Positions 37,789 to 47,463 of a stretch of 64,000 nt of DNA are shown in pieces. The stretch covers positions 9,821,501-9,885,500 of the forward strand of contig NC_092024.1 in NCBI RefSeq assembly GCF_042242105.1. Reading direction: 5' to 3'. Source of the DNA: Pempheris klunzingeri (Eukaryota > Chordata > Actinopteri > Acropomatiformes > Pempheridae). The notes under the pieces were generated by a model that was given only the letters and a program-made list of their open reading frames with translations, searched no databases and was not told where the DNA came from. Numbering within the stretch: position 1 is the stretch's first letter; each line of letters opens with the position of its first letter. The position numbers were made by a program, and so were the translations under genes.

Positions 37789-38060
37789 CCTGTAGTTTGT
37801 CTATAATCCCGTGCATCCAATGAAAAAAGCAGTTTTCACAAAAAATGGGAAACAATTTCAAGATGTCCCTCTTTGGACAATCTTAAATACATTAAAATAC
37901 AAATTCTTCATGTTTTCTCATCCCTATATTCCCCTATATTATAATCATATATGTAATAACCATATCCAAAAAAGCAGCACTCACATGTTGTCTCACCTCT
38001 CCTCCACTGAAGCGTGTGAGAAGAGCTCGATTAGGTTCAAGCCTTAACACTTCACTTATA
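37789..38060 (-). promoter_or_regulatory. cyp1c: CYP1C copy A promoter, putative non-coding exon 1 and 5'-UTR intron
   Basis: On the minus strand a TATAAG lies at 38060-38055 (context ACATATAAGTG). A start site near 38030 would give a short exon ending at 37997, where GAGAG is followed by GTGAGA, a good donor. A CTACAG acceptor ends at 37790, nine bases before the ATG. The inferred intron is 207 bp. A non-coding first exon agrees with CYP1A and CYP1B gene structure. One GCGTG (XRE core) lies at 38012-38016, inside the inferred exon. All boundaries are inferred. Confidence 0.45.
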
Positions 38061-40208
38061 TGTATCTCTATGGTGGGAGGGTTCAGCGACTCAGGTTTTT
38101 TATTATCTCTCCCCTCCCATTTTGACCACAGCCTGCAGACCTTAGTCCTATTCCCACTCAGGCCTCCTGCCAGCAGCGTCCCTTGCAGGATGACGAAGAA
38201 GGAGAGCAGCTACTTAATAGGCCTTGTTGCCAAAAACTACAGCTTTACGGTTTCATCGCCAAAGAAAACAGAGATTACATGACACATTTAAAAGATAAAC
38301 AACTCTACATATCACGTGTGGCCTAAAAGGTATTTGTCACAAAATATCTAATATCAATGTGTTAATCTTAAAAAATTATACACTTAAGCAAAGTGATTGA
38401 ATGGATGAAATTTGGTAGCATGTGAGAGGAGTCAGTCTGCATGGTGGTATATACTTTAAGTTGTGGACAATAAGCTGGAGATTGTTTTTTTTTTTCCCCG
38501 CTGGAGTTAAATGACTTTGCTGTTTGCATTTTCCTATGGGTTTTCCGTGGCCATTTTAAAACATGATTTGGTTTCTGTTATTTACAGCTAAGCTGTTAAT
38601 TATAACCATTCAGGGAAAAGGGCTCTGGGATATCACCATGAAAGCGGTGGGCTTCAGATCCAAACACTGAGCAGATACAAACAGCACAATTTATTATGCT
38701 CCATAAAATATATAAATACAACGTTATTGTTGGCATAATGGCCCTTTAAACAAAGGTCACTGAGATAATGTAACTGTTAGAGTTGTGGCTACATCAAAAC
38801 AGTTTTAAACAGAGTTCAGATGAGAGGAGTTTAGCTATAAATCTGCTTTTGTGGGTGCTTGTGCAACAAAAGGAAGAACATAAAAAAAAAAAAAGCTTCA
38901 GCTATGGTTTAAGTGATTTTCAGCCACAAGTCACGTACTCCAGAGGTTTCTATTTTTATAACAGTGAATAACAACAGACATCTTAACAATGGTGGTGCCT
39001 AATATGACTTTACTGACATATATCTGACACCTTGAGAGTGAGAAAGTTCAAAGCCGGAGATGTACACTTAATTTAGCAGCTTTAGATTAGCTTGAGATTT
39101 TAGTTCAGCTCATCTCTAAAAGCTAAAGTGACAATTAAACAGGACACGTTGCTCATTGACAATTCTCTTTATTAATTTCAGATATAGCTTATTTTTCCAT
39201 CACACGTTGACAACAAATTCTCCTCCATGAGGAATGCTTAAACCATCGAGGCTCACTGAGTTCAGTTTGTTGCCTCCACACAGACAGAGAAACACGTTCC
39301 TTGGGCACTGTAGCATCAGTTCCTGAATGCAGAGGCTGAAAGAGAGTGCAGTGACAGACTTGTAGCTTTGAAAAAGTCACTTTGTAAACAAACAATGGTT
39401 TTGAGAAAGCCTCATGAGTGAAAGAAATGTTTACGCATGTGCTTCTTTTTGTGCTGGTGAGACTTGTGTGTTTGGCGTGGGGTACGTGCAGTGCCTGTAC
39501 AGTAAAACTGAACCCTTGGGTGCACATAGTTTGTGAAGTCTTCACGGTTCATGGCAGTGTCTCCTCTTCATCCGCGAGACTGTGATGGATGCTCCTTGAT
39601 GAAAGACTTCCTCTTTCACAAACATGCCAGCCTTTTTTTTCCCCCCACTTTAATCAGTATTCTTGGTTTAATGTGTTCATATGCTTTGAGTACAGTAGAT
39701 AGTGAAATACATTAAACGTCATTATATTTATTGTCATACCTGAAATATGAATTATAAAAAAATATCTCGTAACTGCTTTATGTGGCAAAGGTTAAATATA
39801 TTCTTACATGTCACAATTGACTTTATAACATTCACAAGCATTTCATATACAGTTATATTAGTTTAAATTGACATTTAAGGAAAGTAGCTAATTCCTGCAC
39901 GCACACATACATACATGTACATGCTCAATAGTGGATGTAAAACAAGCACACAACTCAGAATTATGTACAAAATCTGATCAAGTATAGAGTCTTTTGTGAA
40001 GCAGAAATGTCATATGTTTGCCCTGATCCCAATAGTACACAACCTTGAATCCTACCTGTCGCTAACATCACATCTTTGAATTCTCAGTCCTGCACCAACA
40101 ATAGTTCAAATACAGTCCGTGTTAGGATATCTGTTAAATATCATTATTAAATATGAAAATCTTACAACAGTGGGATTTAGTGCAGGTACTGTATGTTGAT
40201 ACTCACTG
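38061..40208. other. Spacer between the two CYP1C genes
   Basis: No gene seen. It carries a CACGTG E-box near 38308 and single XRE cores at 39475-39479 (GCGTG) and 39898-39902 (CACGC). An ATTAAA on the minus strand (40209-40214) could be the poly(A) signal of copy B. Otherwise it is AT-rich unique sequence. Confidence 0.45.
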
Positions 40209-40270
40209 TTTAATATCATTGGTGGAAAAAGGGTTTGCTGGCCTTGAGTCACAGTATTGGGACATGCTGT

Positions 40271-41848
40271 TCATGCCGGGGAAACTAAGCCAAGCAGCTT
40301 TCCCCTGAGCTTGGCACTGACACAGAATTGGAGAGGCTTCAGCGTGAGCCCGTAGGAGCAGTCAAGAGTCAGGGGCTCAGAGGGGTCGCTCTCAAAGCTA
40401 CACTGGTGCAGCAAGATGGCTGTGAACAAAAACACCTCCACCTTGGCGATCTGGTCGCCGATACAGCGTCTTTTACCCGTCGAAAAGATCATGACATTGT
40501 TGGCTATGTCCTTCTCGAGGGCCCCATTTCCGTCGAGGAATCGCGCAGGGTCAAAAATGTGAGGGTCCCTCCACTTCAGGGGGTCATGGTTGACAGACCA
40601 CTGATTGATAAAGACCACTGTGTCTTTCGGGATGTGGAGACCTTCGATAGTGACGTCTGAGGTCGTGGAGTGTGGGATGGTGAGGGGGACGAAGCTGGTG
40701 TAGCGCATGGTCTCGTAGATGAAGGCATCCAGGTATGCCAGGCTGCTTCGGTCCTCAATTGATGGCAGTCTGTCTTGGCCTACTACTTTGTCTATGAGCT
40801 CCTGCAGTTTGGCCTGTATGTCTGGGTATTTAACCAGGAGCAGGAAGATCCATTGCATGACAGTTGACATTGTGTCTTGACCTGCTCCAATTAGATCTGA
40901 GACTGTTGCTTCAACAAACTCTTTGGTCAGTCCGCTGTCCTTTCCACGCTCAATCACATTGATGATGGCGTCGCTCATGTCCCGGGTCACGTCGGGGTCG
41001 AAGGACTCTCTATGCTGCACCACTTTATGTGTCACAAAGGCGAAAAACTCCTCATTGAGGTTTTTGAAGTTTTCATAGACGCTGCGGACAGGGTTGGGGA
41101 AAGACTGAAGCCAGGGCATGACATCTACCAAGCTACCTGCGCCTACCGTCTCGCCAAACTTGTCCACCTTTTTTAACAGGTTCCTGAACTCTAGGTCCTC
41201 GTGTCCGTATCGCCGGCCAAAGCAGAGAGCGCACATGATGTTAGCAGCAGCTACTGTAAATTCATGAGCAGGGTTAAAATATCGTCCATCAGTGCTGTGG
41301 CGCAGAAATACCTGCACCAGATCCATGGCCTCGCCTGTAATATGTTGCTCAAAGGCTTTTTTGGTCTGACTGTTTGCAGAGGAAAAAGCTCTGAGGCTGG
41401 ACTGGGCTATTTTCCTGTGCACTTTCCACTGTTTGCTGTAATTAGTAAATGTCATACTCCTGCCTCCAGAGATCATCTGGAAAGAGACAAAGTTTGGTCT
41501 GCCTGCAAACTCTGTGCTGTGCTCTATCAGAGCCTGACGTATCGCCCTGTCTCCATTCAGAACCACAATGTCACTGCAGCCCAGCCGTATCTGGTACACG
41601 TTGCCGTATTTTTTGGCGAGCTTGGTGAAGGTGATGTGAGGCATCTGGCCCAGCTGCATGGCGTTTCCCACCACGGGCCAGGCGAAGGGTCCCGGCAGTC
41701 TTCTCTTGAGCCTGAGGTTCCTGACCCACAGACAGGCTTCCAGGCAGAAGAGGAAAACGAAGGAGGCAACCAGAGCAGGCTGGACCTGTCCACTCCACTC
41801 CCTGATGATGCTGCTGCCCTTCACCCCAAACTCTGCGTCCAGTGCCAT
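40271..41848 (-). CDS. cyp1c: Cytochrome P450 family 1 subfamily C, copy B (intronless coding sequence)
   Basis: A 525-residue microsomal P450, tandem paralogue of the gene ending at 36206, on the same strand with 2.5 kb between stop and next start. The start at 41848 (MALDAEFGVKG) gives the expected length; an ATG 21 bases upstream is less likely and sits next to a possible acceptor (GTGTGCAG). Visible motifs: membrane anchor about 25-41, RRLPGPFAWPVVG hinge, I-helix GAGQDTMS, ETMR in the K-helix, FDPARFLD, and heme loop FSTGKRRCIG with Cys462. All catalytic elements are intact. The two copies are about 98% identical at DNA level over the first 365 bp of coding sequence, but clearly more diverged after that. 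The I-helix (GLDT versus GQDT) and the region 170-310 differ, so substrate range may differ. Upstream GCGTG sites suggest AhR inducibility. CYP1C1/CYP1C2 naming is left open. Confidence 0.95.
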   Translation of the reverse strand: MALDAEFGVKGSSIIREWSGQVQPALVASFVFLFCLEACLWVRNLRLKRRLPGPFAWPVVGNAMQLGQMPHITFTKLAKKYGNVYQIRLGCSDIVVLNGDRAIRQALIEHSTEFAGRPNFVSFQMISGGRSMTFTNYSKQWKVHRKIAQSSLRAFSSANSQTKKAFEQHITGEAMDLVQVFLRHSTDGRYFNPAHEFTVAAANIMCALCFGRRYGHEDLEFRNLLKKVDKFGETVGAGSLVDVMPWLQSFPNPVRSVYENFKNLNEEFFAFVTHKVVQHRESFDPDVTRDMSDAIINVIERGKDSGLTKEFVEATVSDLIGAGQDTMSTVMQWIFLLLVKYPDIQAKLQELIDKVVGQDRLPSIEDRSSLAYLDAFIYETMRYTSFVPLTIPHSTTSDVTIEGLHIPKDTVVFINQWSVNHDPLKWRDPHIFDPARFLDGNGALEKDIANNVMIFSTGKRRCIGDQIAKVEVFLFTAILLHQCSFESDPSEPLTLDCSYGLTLKPLQFCVSAKLRGKLLGLVSPA

Positions 41849-42129
41849 TGTGACAACTTCTCTGCACACTTGTTCCTCAAAAAAAGAAAAATCTTCAGTC
41901 TGTTAAATAGTTGTATTTTTTTGGGGGGGAAAAAAATCACTAAAGCTCTTGTATATCCATATCACATGAGAAAAATATTTGATATTAATGAAATGCCAGT
42001 GAGGTCATCCTGATGAAAACCTCAAATATCTGATAAAAGAAGTGATTTAGGGTGAAGTTTTTGCTCTTAAGTCTGCCTTTTCATCAAGATTTAAGACTTA
42101 TGTGGCTGCTTTTTGCTTCTCTCCAGCTT

Positions 42130-42288
42130 CTTATATGTTTTTCACTTGGTGGGCAGGGCTCAGGGTAACTTTCATACTCCTCCCATTGTGGTAGCCCTGC
42201 AGACCCCACTATATCATCTCTGTCTCTCTGGTCGCAGTTGGAGGCGTGCGCTTGTGAGCGTCGAGGGACACCGTGAGCGTGCGGCGTG
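42130..42288 (-). promoter_or_regulatory. cyp1c: CYP1C copy B proximal promoter: TATA box and three XRE cores
   Basis: On the minus strand TATAAG lies at 42135-42130 in ACATATAAGAAG, matching the ACATATAAG of copy A. About 110-155 bases upstream are three GCGTG cores, at 42244-42248, 42277-42281 and 42284-42288, the core recognised by the AhR-ARNT dimer. The arrangement is typical of a CYP1 promoter. The start site, near 42100, is inferred from the TATA position. Confidence 0.55.
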
Positions 42289-44697
42289 AACGAACCGTCC
42301 GCTGCTGCAGGAAAAAAAAAAAAGACTCAGCAACTGGTGACCGATTCAGTAGGAAACGTGTCGAGCCAATTTGTCTCACTAATTGGAGGACTGGCAGAGT
42401 TTGCACGTTTCAAAGTGTATCTTTCTAACTTGATTTATTTTCTGGCTGCAGAAGACTCAGCGGACGCACTCTGGCTATTAAAAAGTGTTTGCATACGGTT
42501 TGTCCAACTCTAGACTGAGTTTATACTTTCATTAAATTTGTGCTAAATCTATGCAAGGTAATTATAATTTCAGCGACGTCAATGTGCAATTATTTATTCA
42601 GTCAATTAGTCTTTATTTTGCTCCGCGTAAAACTTAGTTTGCATGCTTAAGCAGTTCACCCGTTAAGTGCGTCCTCTGTCAGAGAAGTTGGAGGCAGATA
42701 TAATCTGTATGCAGCAACGTTTATTTAATCCTCAAATATATGTTTTATCTGTAATTCAGTGAGTTCAAAAGACTGCGATGTCATTTTATTGCGTTTCCCT
42801 CTGATTCCAAAAGTCCTGCAGGTTCGGCGCAGCAAGGGATCATTTTGCGTAAAAGTGCCATTAGTGCCAAAGACAGTCAGAGAAAGTGCGCACCACACAG
42901 ACCGGCTCCACAGGCTCCCGCGTTTCTACTGGACTTACACGTTTAGTTGAGTTGGTTAAGCTGTGTAATTTATTTCTAAGCTTTAGAATTAACAGGGAAG
43001 ATCATACAATTGTTTTAAGACTTAAAGATTTGCACTTGCAGCTTATACGGTCTTAAAAAGGGAAGTCACATCCCATGAATCCCTATATCAAAATCAACAC
43101 CAAAGTTGTGATTCCTATAGAAATATTGCAATCATCTATTTTTTGAAATTCTATTTTCAGGCAGGCTTATTTTTTCACTTCAGCATCTGAGGGTGGCACA
43201 ACAAAATGTTACACAACAAATGAGCACAAAACACTCACTCTGGACAACCCAACCCGAAGCCATTAAATATTTATACCTGACTTTGCTACATCAAGTTTTT
43301 TTCCAGCACATAAACTGCACAATTTCATGGGTATACATCATACCACAGTAAAGTTAATGTGCCCCCCCCCCCCCCAAAAAAAGGTGCTTCTCCTCTCAGT
43401 TCAGCCATGGCTCCAAGAAATATGGAGGAGTTCAGGAGGAAGAAAGAAAAATCACACTGATATGGGGACAAACAAACCAAAATCTGAGACCAAATATTGT
43501 GTATATATACTGTATATGTATATATATAAAAATCACAAGCTGTGTGTTTAAAGTCACAGAATTAGGATAGATAAATAGTTAAATAGACGGACAGACAGAT
43601 GGATAGATGTCCGTCTGTGGCATTCATGATAAGTAGAAAAGTAGAAAGACTTCAGGAAATCTTTGTTCTGTTGATTCTATTAGACCCTCAGTTTGAAATG
43701 ATGTGATTTCCCGAGGCAGAACATTTCCCTGCTCTGTGAGGAGGACAAAATTTGTTTCTTGTTTTCCCACCGACTGTGAAGTTTATTATTGCAGGGAGGT
43801 AATGACCCTAATTGAACGTACTAAAACATTTCCGAAGCAAGGCACAAAGTCAGAGGGACAGAAACTTCACTACCACACAAGCACAGTCAGTCATTATCAG
43901 CAGGAGGAGGAGGAGGAGGAGGGTGAGGGATGGGGGGGACGATGGTTGAAGTGTTGAAAATGATATTTGATTGACTTTTTAAAAATATCAGATGTAAGAC
44001 AAATGATGAAGACGTGCAGAGTGGAGAGTGGATTGTTATATCTGCAGCACACACATGCCATCAGTCAACAGAACGTTAACCTTGCACCGTCTGCATATTC
44101 CATCATAAAGTTTAAGTGCTTCTGTGACAGTGGATTAAGTGAGTGGAACGTTTCCCTGCTTCAACATATCTATTGACAATAAAAAGCTTCTTCTTCTTTT
44201 TTTAAATTAAATTACACTTTTGCAATCCAACCTTACACTCCCAAATTGTGATGCACGACAACTTCTGATTTAATAAACTGATAAATAATAAGTCACAGCA
44301 TGCTTTAATTACGAAAGCGAACAGAAAGGCAACACTAAAAGTAACTTAAAGTGTAATTATGTGTTATGTGTTGTTCTTTCACAATAATGGTCCTTAAACA
44401 GCCTCTTAGAAATGTCGAGAGTTTTGCTGGTTCAGACTTCTGCCTGAGAGCTGTTTGTCTTGAGAAATGCGGTGTGGCCGAGCACCAAAGCCTCCAGAAT
44501 GATTCCTCGGTTAACCAGAGACATAGCAATGTCTTCGAATACACTGCCTGCACTGGGGATGACTGTTTCTTCTCTCCTTTATTCCTATAGGGGGAATCCC
44601 CCCCTCCACCTCCACCACCGCTACCTCCACCTCCTCCTTGCCTAAGTCTGCTCCTCATACACATGTGGCCACTTGCATCCCCATCACGCTAATCAGA

Positions 44698-44985
44698 GCC
44701 AGGTTTGTGGCTGAGGAAGGGGGCGGTTGGGTGGCGGGAGGGAAAGGGGGGGGTTGTCGTTTGTGTGTATGTGTGTGGGAGTGAGTGGAGGCCCCTGTTG
44801 GAGGTTGGGGGGGTGTCGTGTGTGCGTTTTGCGTGTGGCTGCTGTGTTTGCCTGTGATTACCCCTTGTAACCTGGCTGTGAAAGGTTGGCCCTGACCCTG
44901 CCTTGACTCTGGCTGGGGGGGGGGGGGGTCGGAGGGGGTTTGGGGCTGGGGGGTGGAGGTGGAGGCGGGGATGGGGTCTATACGC
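44698..44985 (+). repeat. G-rich tract with quadruplex potential
   Basis: The plus strand has many runs of three to fourteen G, including a long G run at about 44917-44930 and then GGAGGGGGTTTGGGGCTGGG. It also contains GT-rich stretches and one TTGCGTG at 44829-44835. No coding potential is believable: translated frames are Gly/Arg low complexity. Confidence 0.7.
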
Positions 44986-47303
44986 CGCTGCTTGTCATGT
45001 GCTGGCGGGTGGGCGCTCGCTGTGTGGAGAGAGGACCAATGGTAGACCAGGCTGCCCTGGCTCTGGAGCTAATCATTGTTTACTAGTCTCATTTCCACTT
45101 CTCAGTGAGCTACTGTCACGCACAGCACCAACAGGGAGGAAGGAAGAGGGAAGGGTAGGGGTTTGGGGCGTGAGGAGGGGGGAGGGCAGCAGGGAGAGGA
45201 AAGCCAGGGGTCCAACAGGCAGTTGGGGAGCCCGTGGGATTTGGGAAAGGGAAGAGCAGCAAGAATGCAGGAATTTGAGTGAAGATTTAGTTTTTTAATC
45301 CTTTTCTTGAGAGAACAAAGGTGAGTCAAGACTGAAAACGCTGCTGCCAAAAACAACCTGACAAACTGGTAAACAGACCAACAAAAACATCCTCTGGGCC
45401 AGAGCCATCTCAGGCGGCCAGGAGGTAACCACCGGACATTGCTAGTTTGAGATGGTGATGTTTGAAATGAGAGGGTTTTCGCTTGCCAGACCGCAATACG
45501 GGGAAAGAGAGATACTTGGAAAAATTGTCGCTGCTGCTGAGAAAAGACAAGCAAAGGCACAATTCACTTCAATAGGCCTGGGATATCAAATGGCCTGGTG
45601 GTTAAAGTGGTGTATGTAAGCAGTATTTTCACATATACACTCAGAAATGATACATTTCAACTCTACACTCTTGAGTTCAGCCCTTCGGAGAGGACATTGT
45701 TTCACATGGTGTTAATTATACTAAAAGGTGAGAAGGAGACACATTCAGTTTGTTGACGCCTTTGCTTTTAAAGGTCGATCCGAGTCTGAGAATATTAGAA
45801 AGTATTGATATCACTTTTTTCATCAACATTTTTATATTAACAATGGATGAATTGCTTTGTTTGACGCGAAAGGCATCACACATGTTGAGAATTATCACCT
45901 GGCTAATGCCGAAGTTCCTTTGTTGTAATGTCTTTCAGCTCATTATTTTGGTTTTCCGGCCCCTCAGAAATGTACAGTTTTGGTTCAGTCTCACCGCTCA
46001 TGTCAGCACCTTTTTCAGCAGCATCACGAACTCAGCCAGATCCACTGTGCGCAGCCTGGAAAGCACCAAACAGTGGACAAAGTTTGTGACTAGCAGGTAG
46101 ACATAAGGCAGTGTGTAGAGATAATAATGATATTTGGTTGGTGGAGACCAAAAGGAGAGAGAATGATGGACTTACACTCATCAGTTGGCCATAAATATGA
46201 GTCCGAATGCTGTTATCTAACATATTCTTCTATAGCAGCATCAAAATGGTTATTAGAATTATAGAGTTAAAAATCATCATTTTCAAAAAAGTTGAAATTC
46301 ATGCTTAGAATAAATCATGGCCCAAATCCATATTTGGTGCAAGAAAAAAAAAAAAAACCTGAGTAAAAAATAAATAAATAAAATGTGTAGGCTATGATCA
46401 CTCTGTGTGTATTGTGTTACATACAGTACATTTCACCACATGCAGCACAATGAACCCCCCAGCACATTAACCCAGATTGAATTATTGAGAATTCAATTCC
46501 CTCTTCGTGTTCTTGTCAAAACCTCCAGGGCTTCACTTGTCCAAAAATTCTCTTTCACAACATTCACGTCGAGGCCCAGGCAGCCTGATGGGGAGAGTTA
46601 CAGCATCACAGCAGGTCCAGTGTCATGTGTACATTTAGACTTGGAGTGAATTAAAGAAAACGGCATTCAGAGGAACCTGGTTATCTTTGATGGCTCCGTT
46701 GTGTTAGACCTGCTGGGCTGAAAGATGTGAAGCCATAGGAAATATCTAACAGCCCACATAAAAGAGGAGAGCACTACTTCTGGAGAATACTTTGCTATAA
46801 TGATTTAATGTATTTGGTTGAACGACAAAAACATGGACTTGGACCCATCCCATAACTATGATTTGCAGCTTTAGCTCGATATTCTCCTCACACGTAGAGC
46901 ACTTTCATGTGGTGCTGTACTACATTGCAGCCATATCTTCAAGGTTAGGAGTTTGATTCAGTCTGGTGACCACCCAACGCTACATACAGTGTTTTCCATG
47001 CTTTAAAAACTGCATGAAGTTGAGGCGCTCATCGCAAGGGAGACGTTAATGTAAAATCATTATCCAGGGTTGTCGACGTTTAGCAAATTGGGAACAGTCA
47101 TTTCTTCCAACATCCTGAGGAATCAGAGTTGTATCAAAGTATCAAAACAAAACTATAGGAAGAGTTTGCACTAAATTCATTGAGAAAATCCAGTTCCATC
47201 ATAACAAACAAACTGCACCCTAAGTTCTTTTATTGTTAATATAGCAACTTATTAGGATAATATACTAGTTTTTCTCTTCTCCTGGACTGTTTTCCTCTTC
47301 GCT

Positions 47304-47463
47304 GCGTGCAGGCTGCGTGATAGATCTTCACTTAGTGTGGCACCCAGGACAGGAGCCATGTATTATGTACAGTATAGGAATATTTGTTTCTAATCCCGTA
47401 GAGTTTTTGCGTGCTAGGGGAGCGGAGCGGGGATGAACTTGCGTGCCATGCCGGCTTGGCGTG
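47304..47463. promoter_or_regulatory. Cluster of five XRE cores, candidate distal AhR enhancer
   Basis: GCGTG occurs at 47304-47308, 47315-47319, 47409-47413, 47441-47445 and 47459-47463, all on the plus strand, within 160 bases. Two are in the full TTGCGTG context. The cluster is about 5.4 kb upstream of the CYP1C copy B start, in a short CpG-containing patch. The function is inferred from the motif only. Confidence 0.35.

Noticed and set aside
37331..37795. Plus-strand frames of 92-154 codons opposite the CYP1C genes (also at 40328-40660 and 41201-42013)
   Set aside because: They are antisense shadows of the P450 coding sequence, recur in both copies because the DNA is duplicated, and have no independent support.
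44903..45298. 131-codon Gly/Arg-rich plus-strand frame
   Set aside because: It is produced by G-rich low-complexity sequence and ends without domain or splice evidence.
46921..46980. tRNA-like B-box words (GGAGTTTGATTCAGTC)
   Set aside because: No cloverleaf, A box or acceptor stem could be drawn; at most a decayed SINE fragment.
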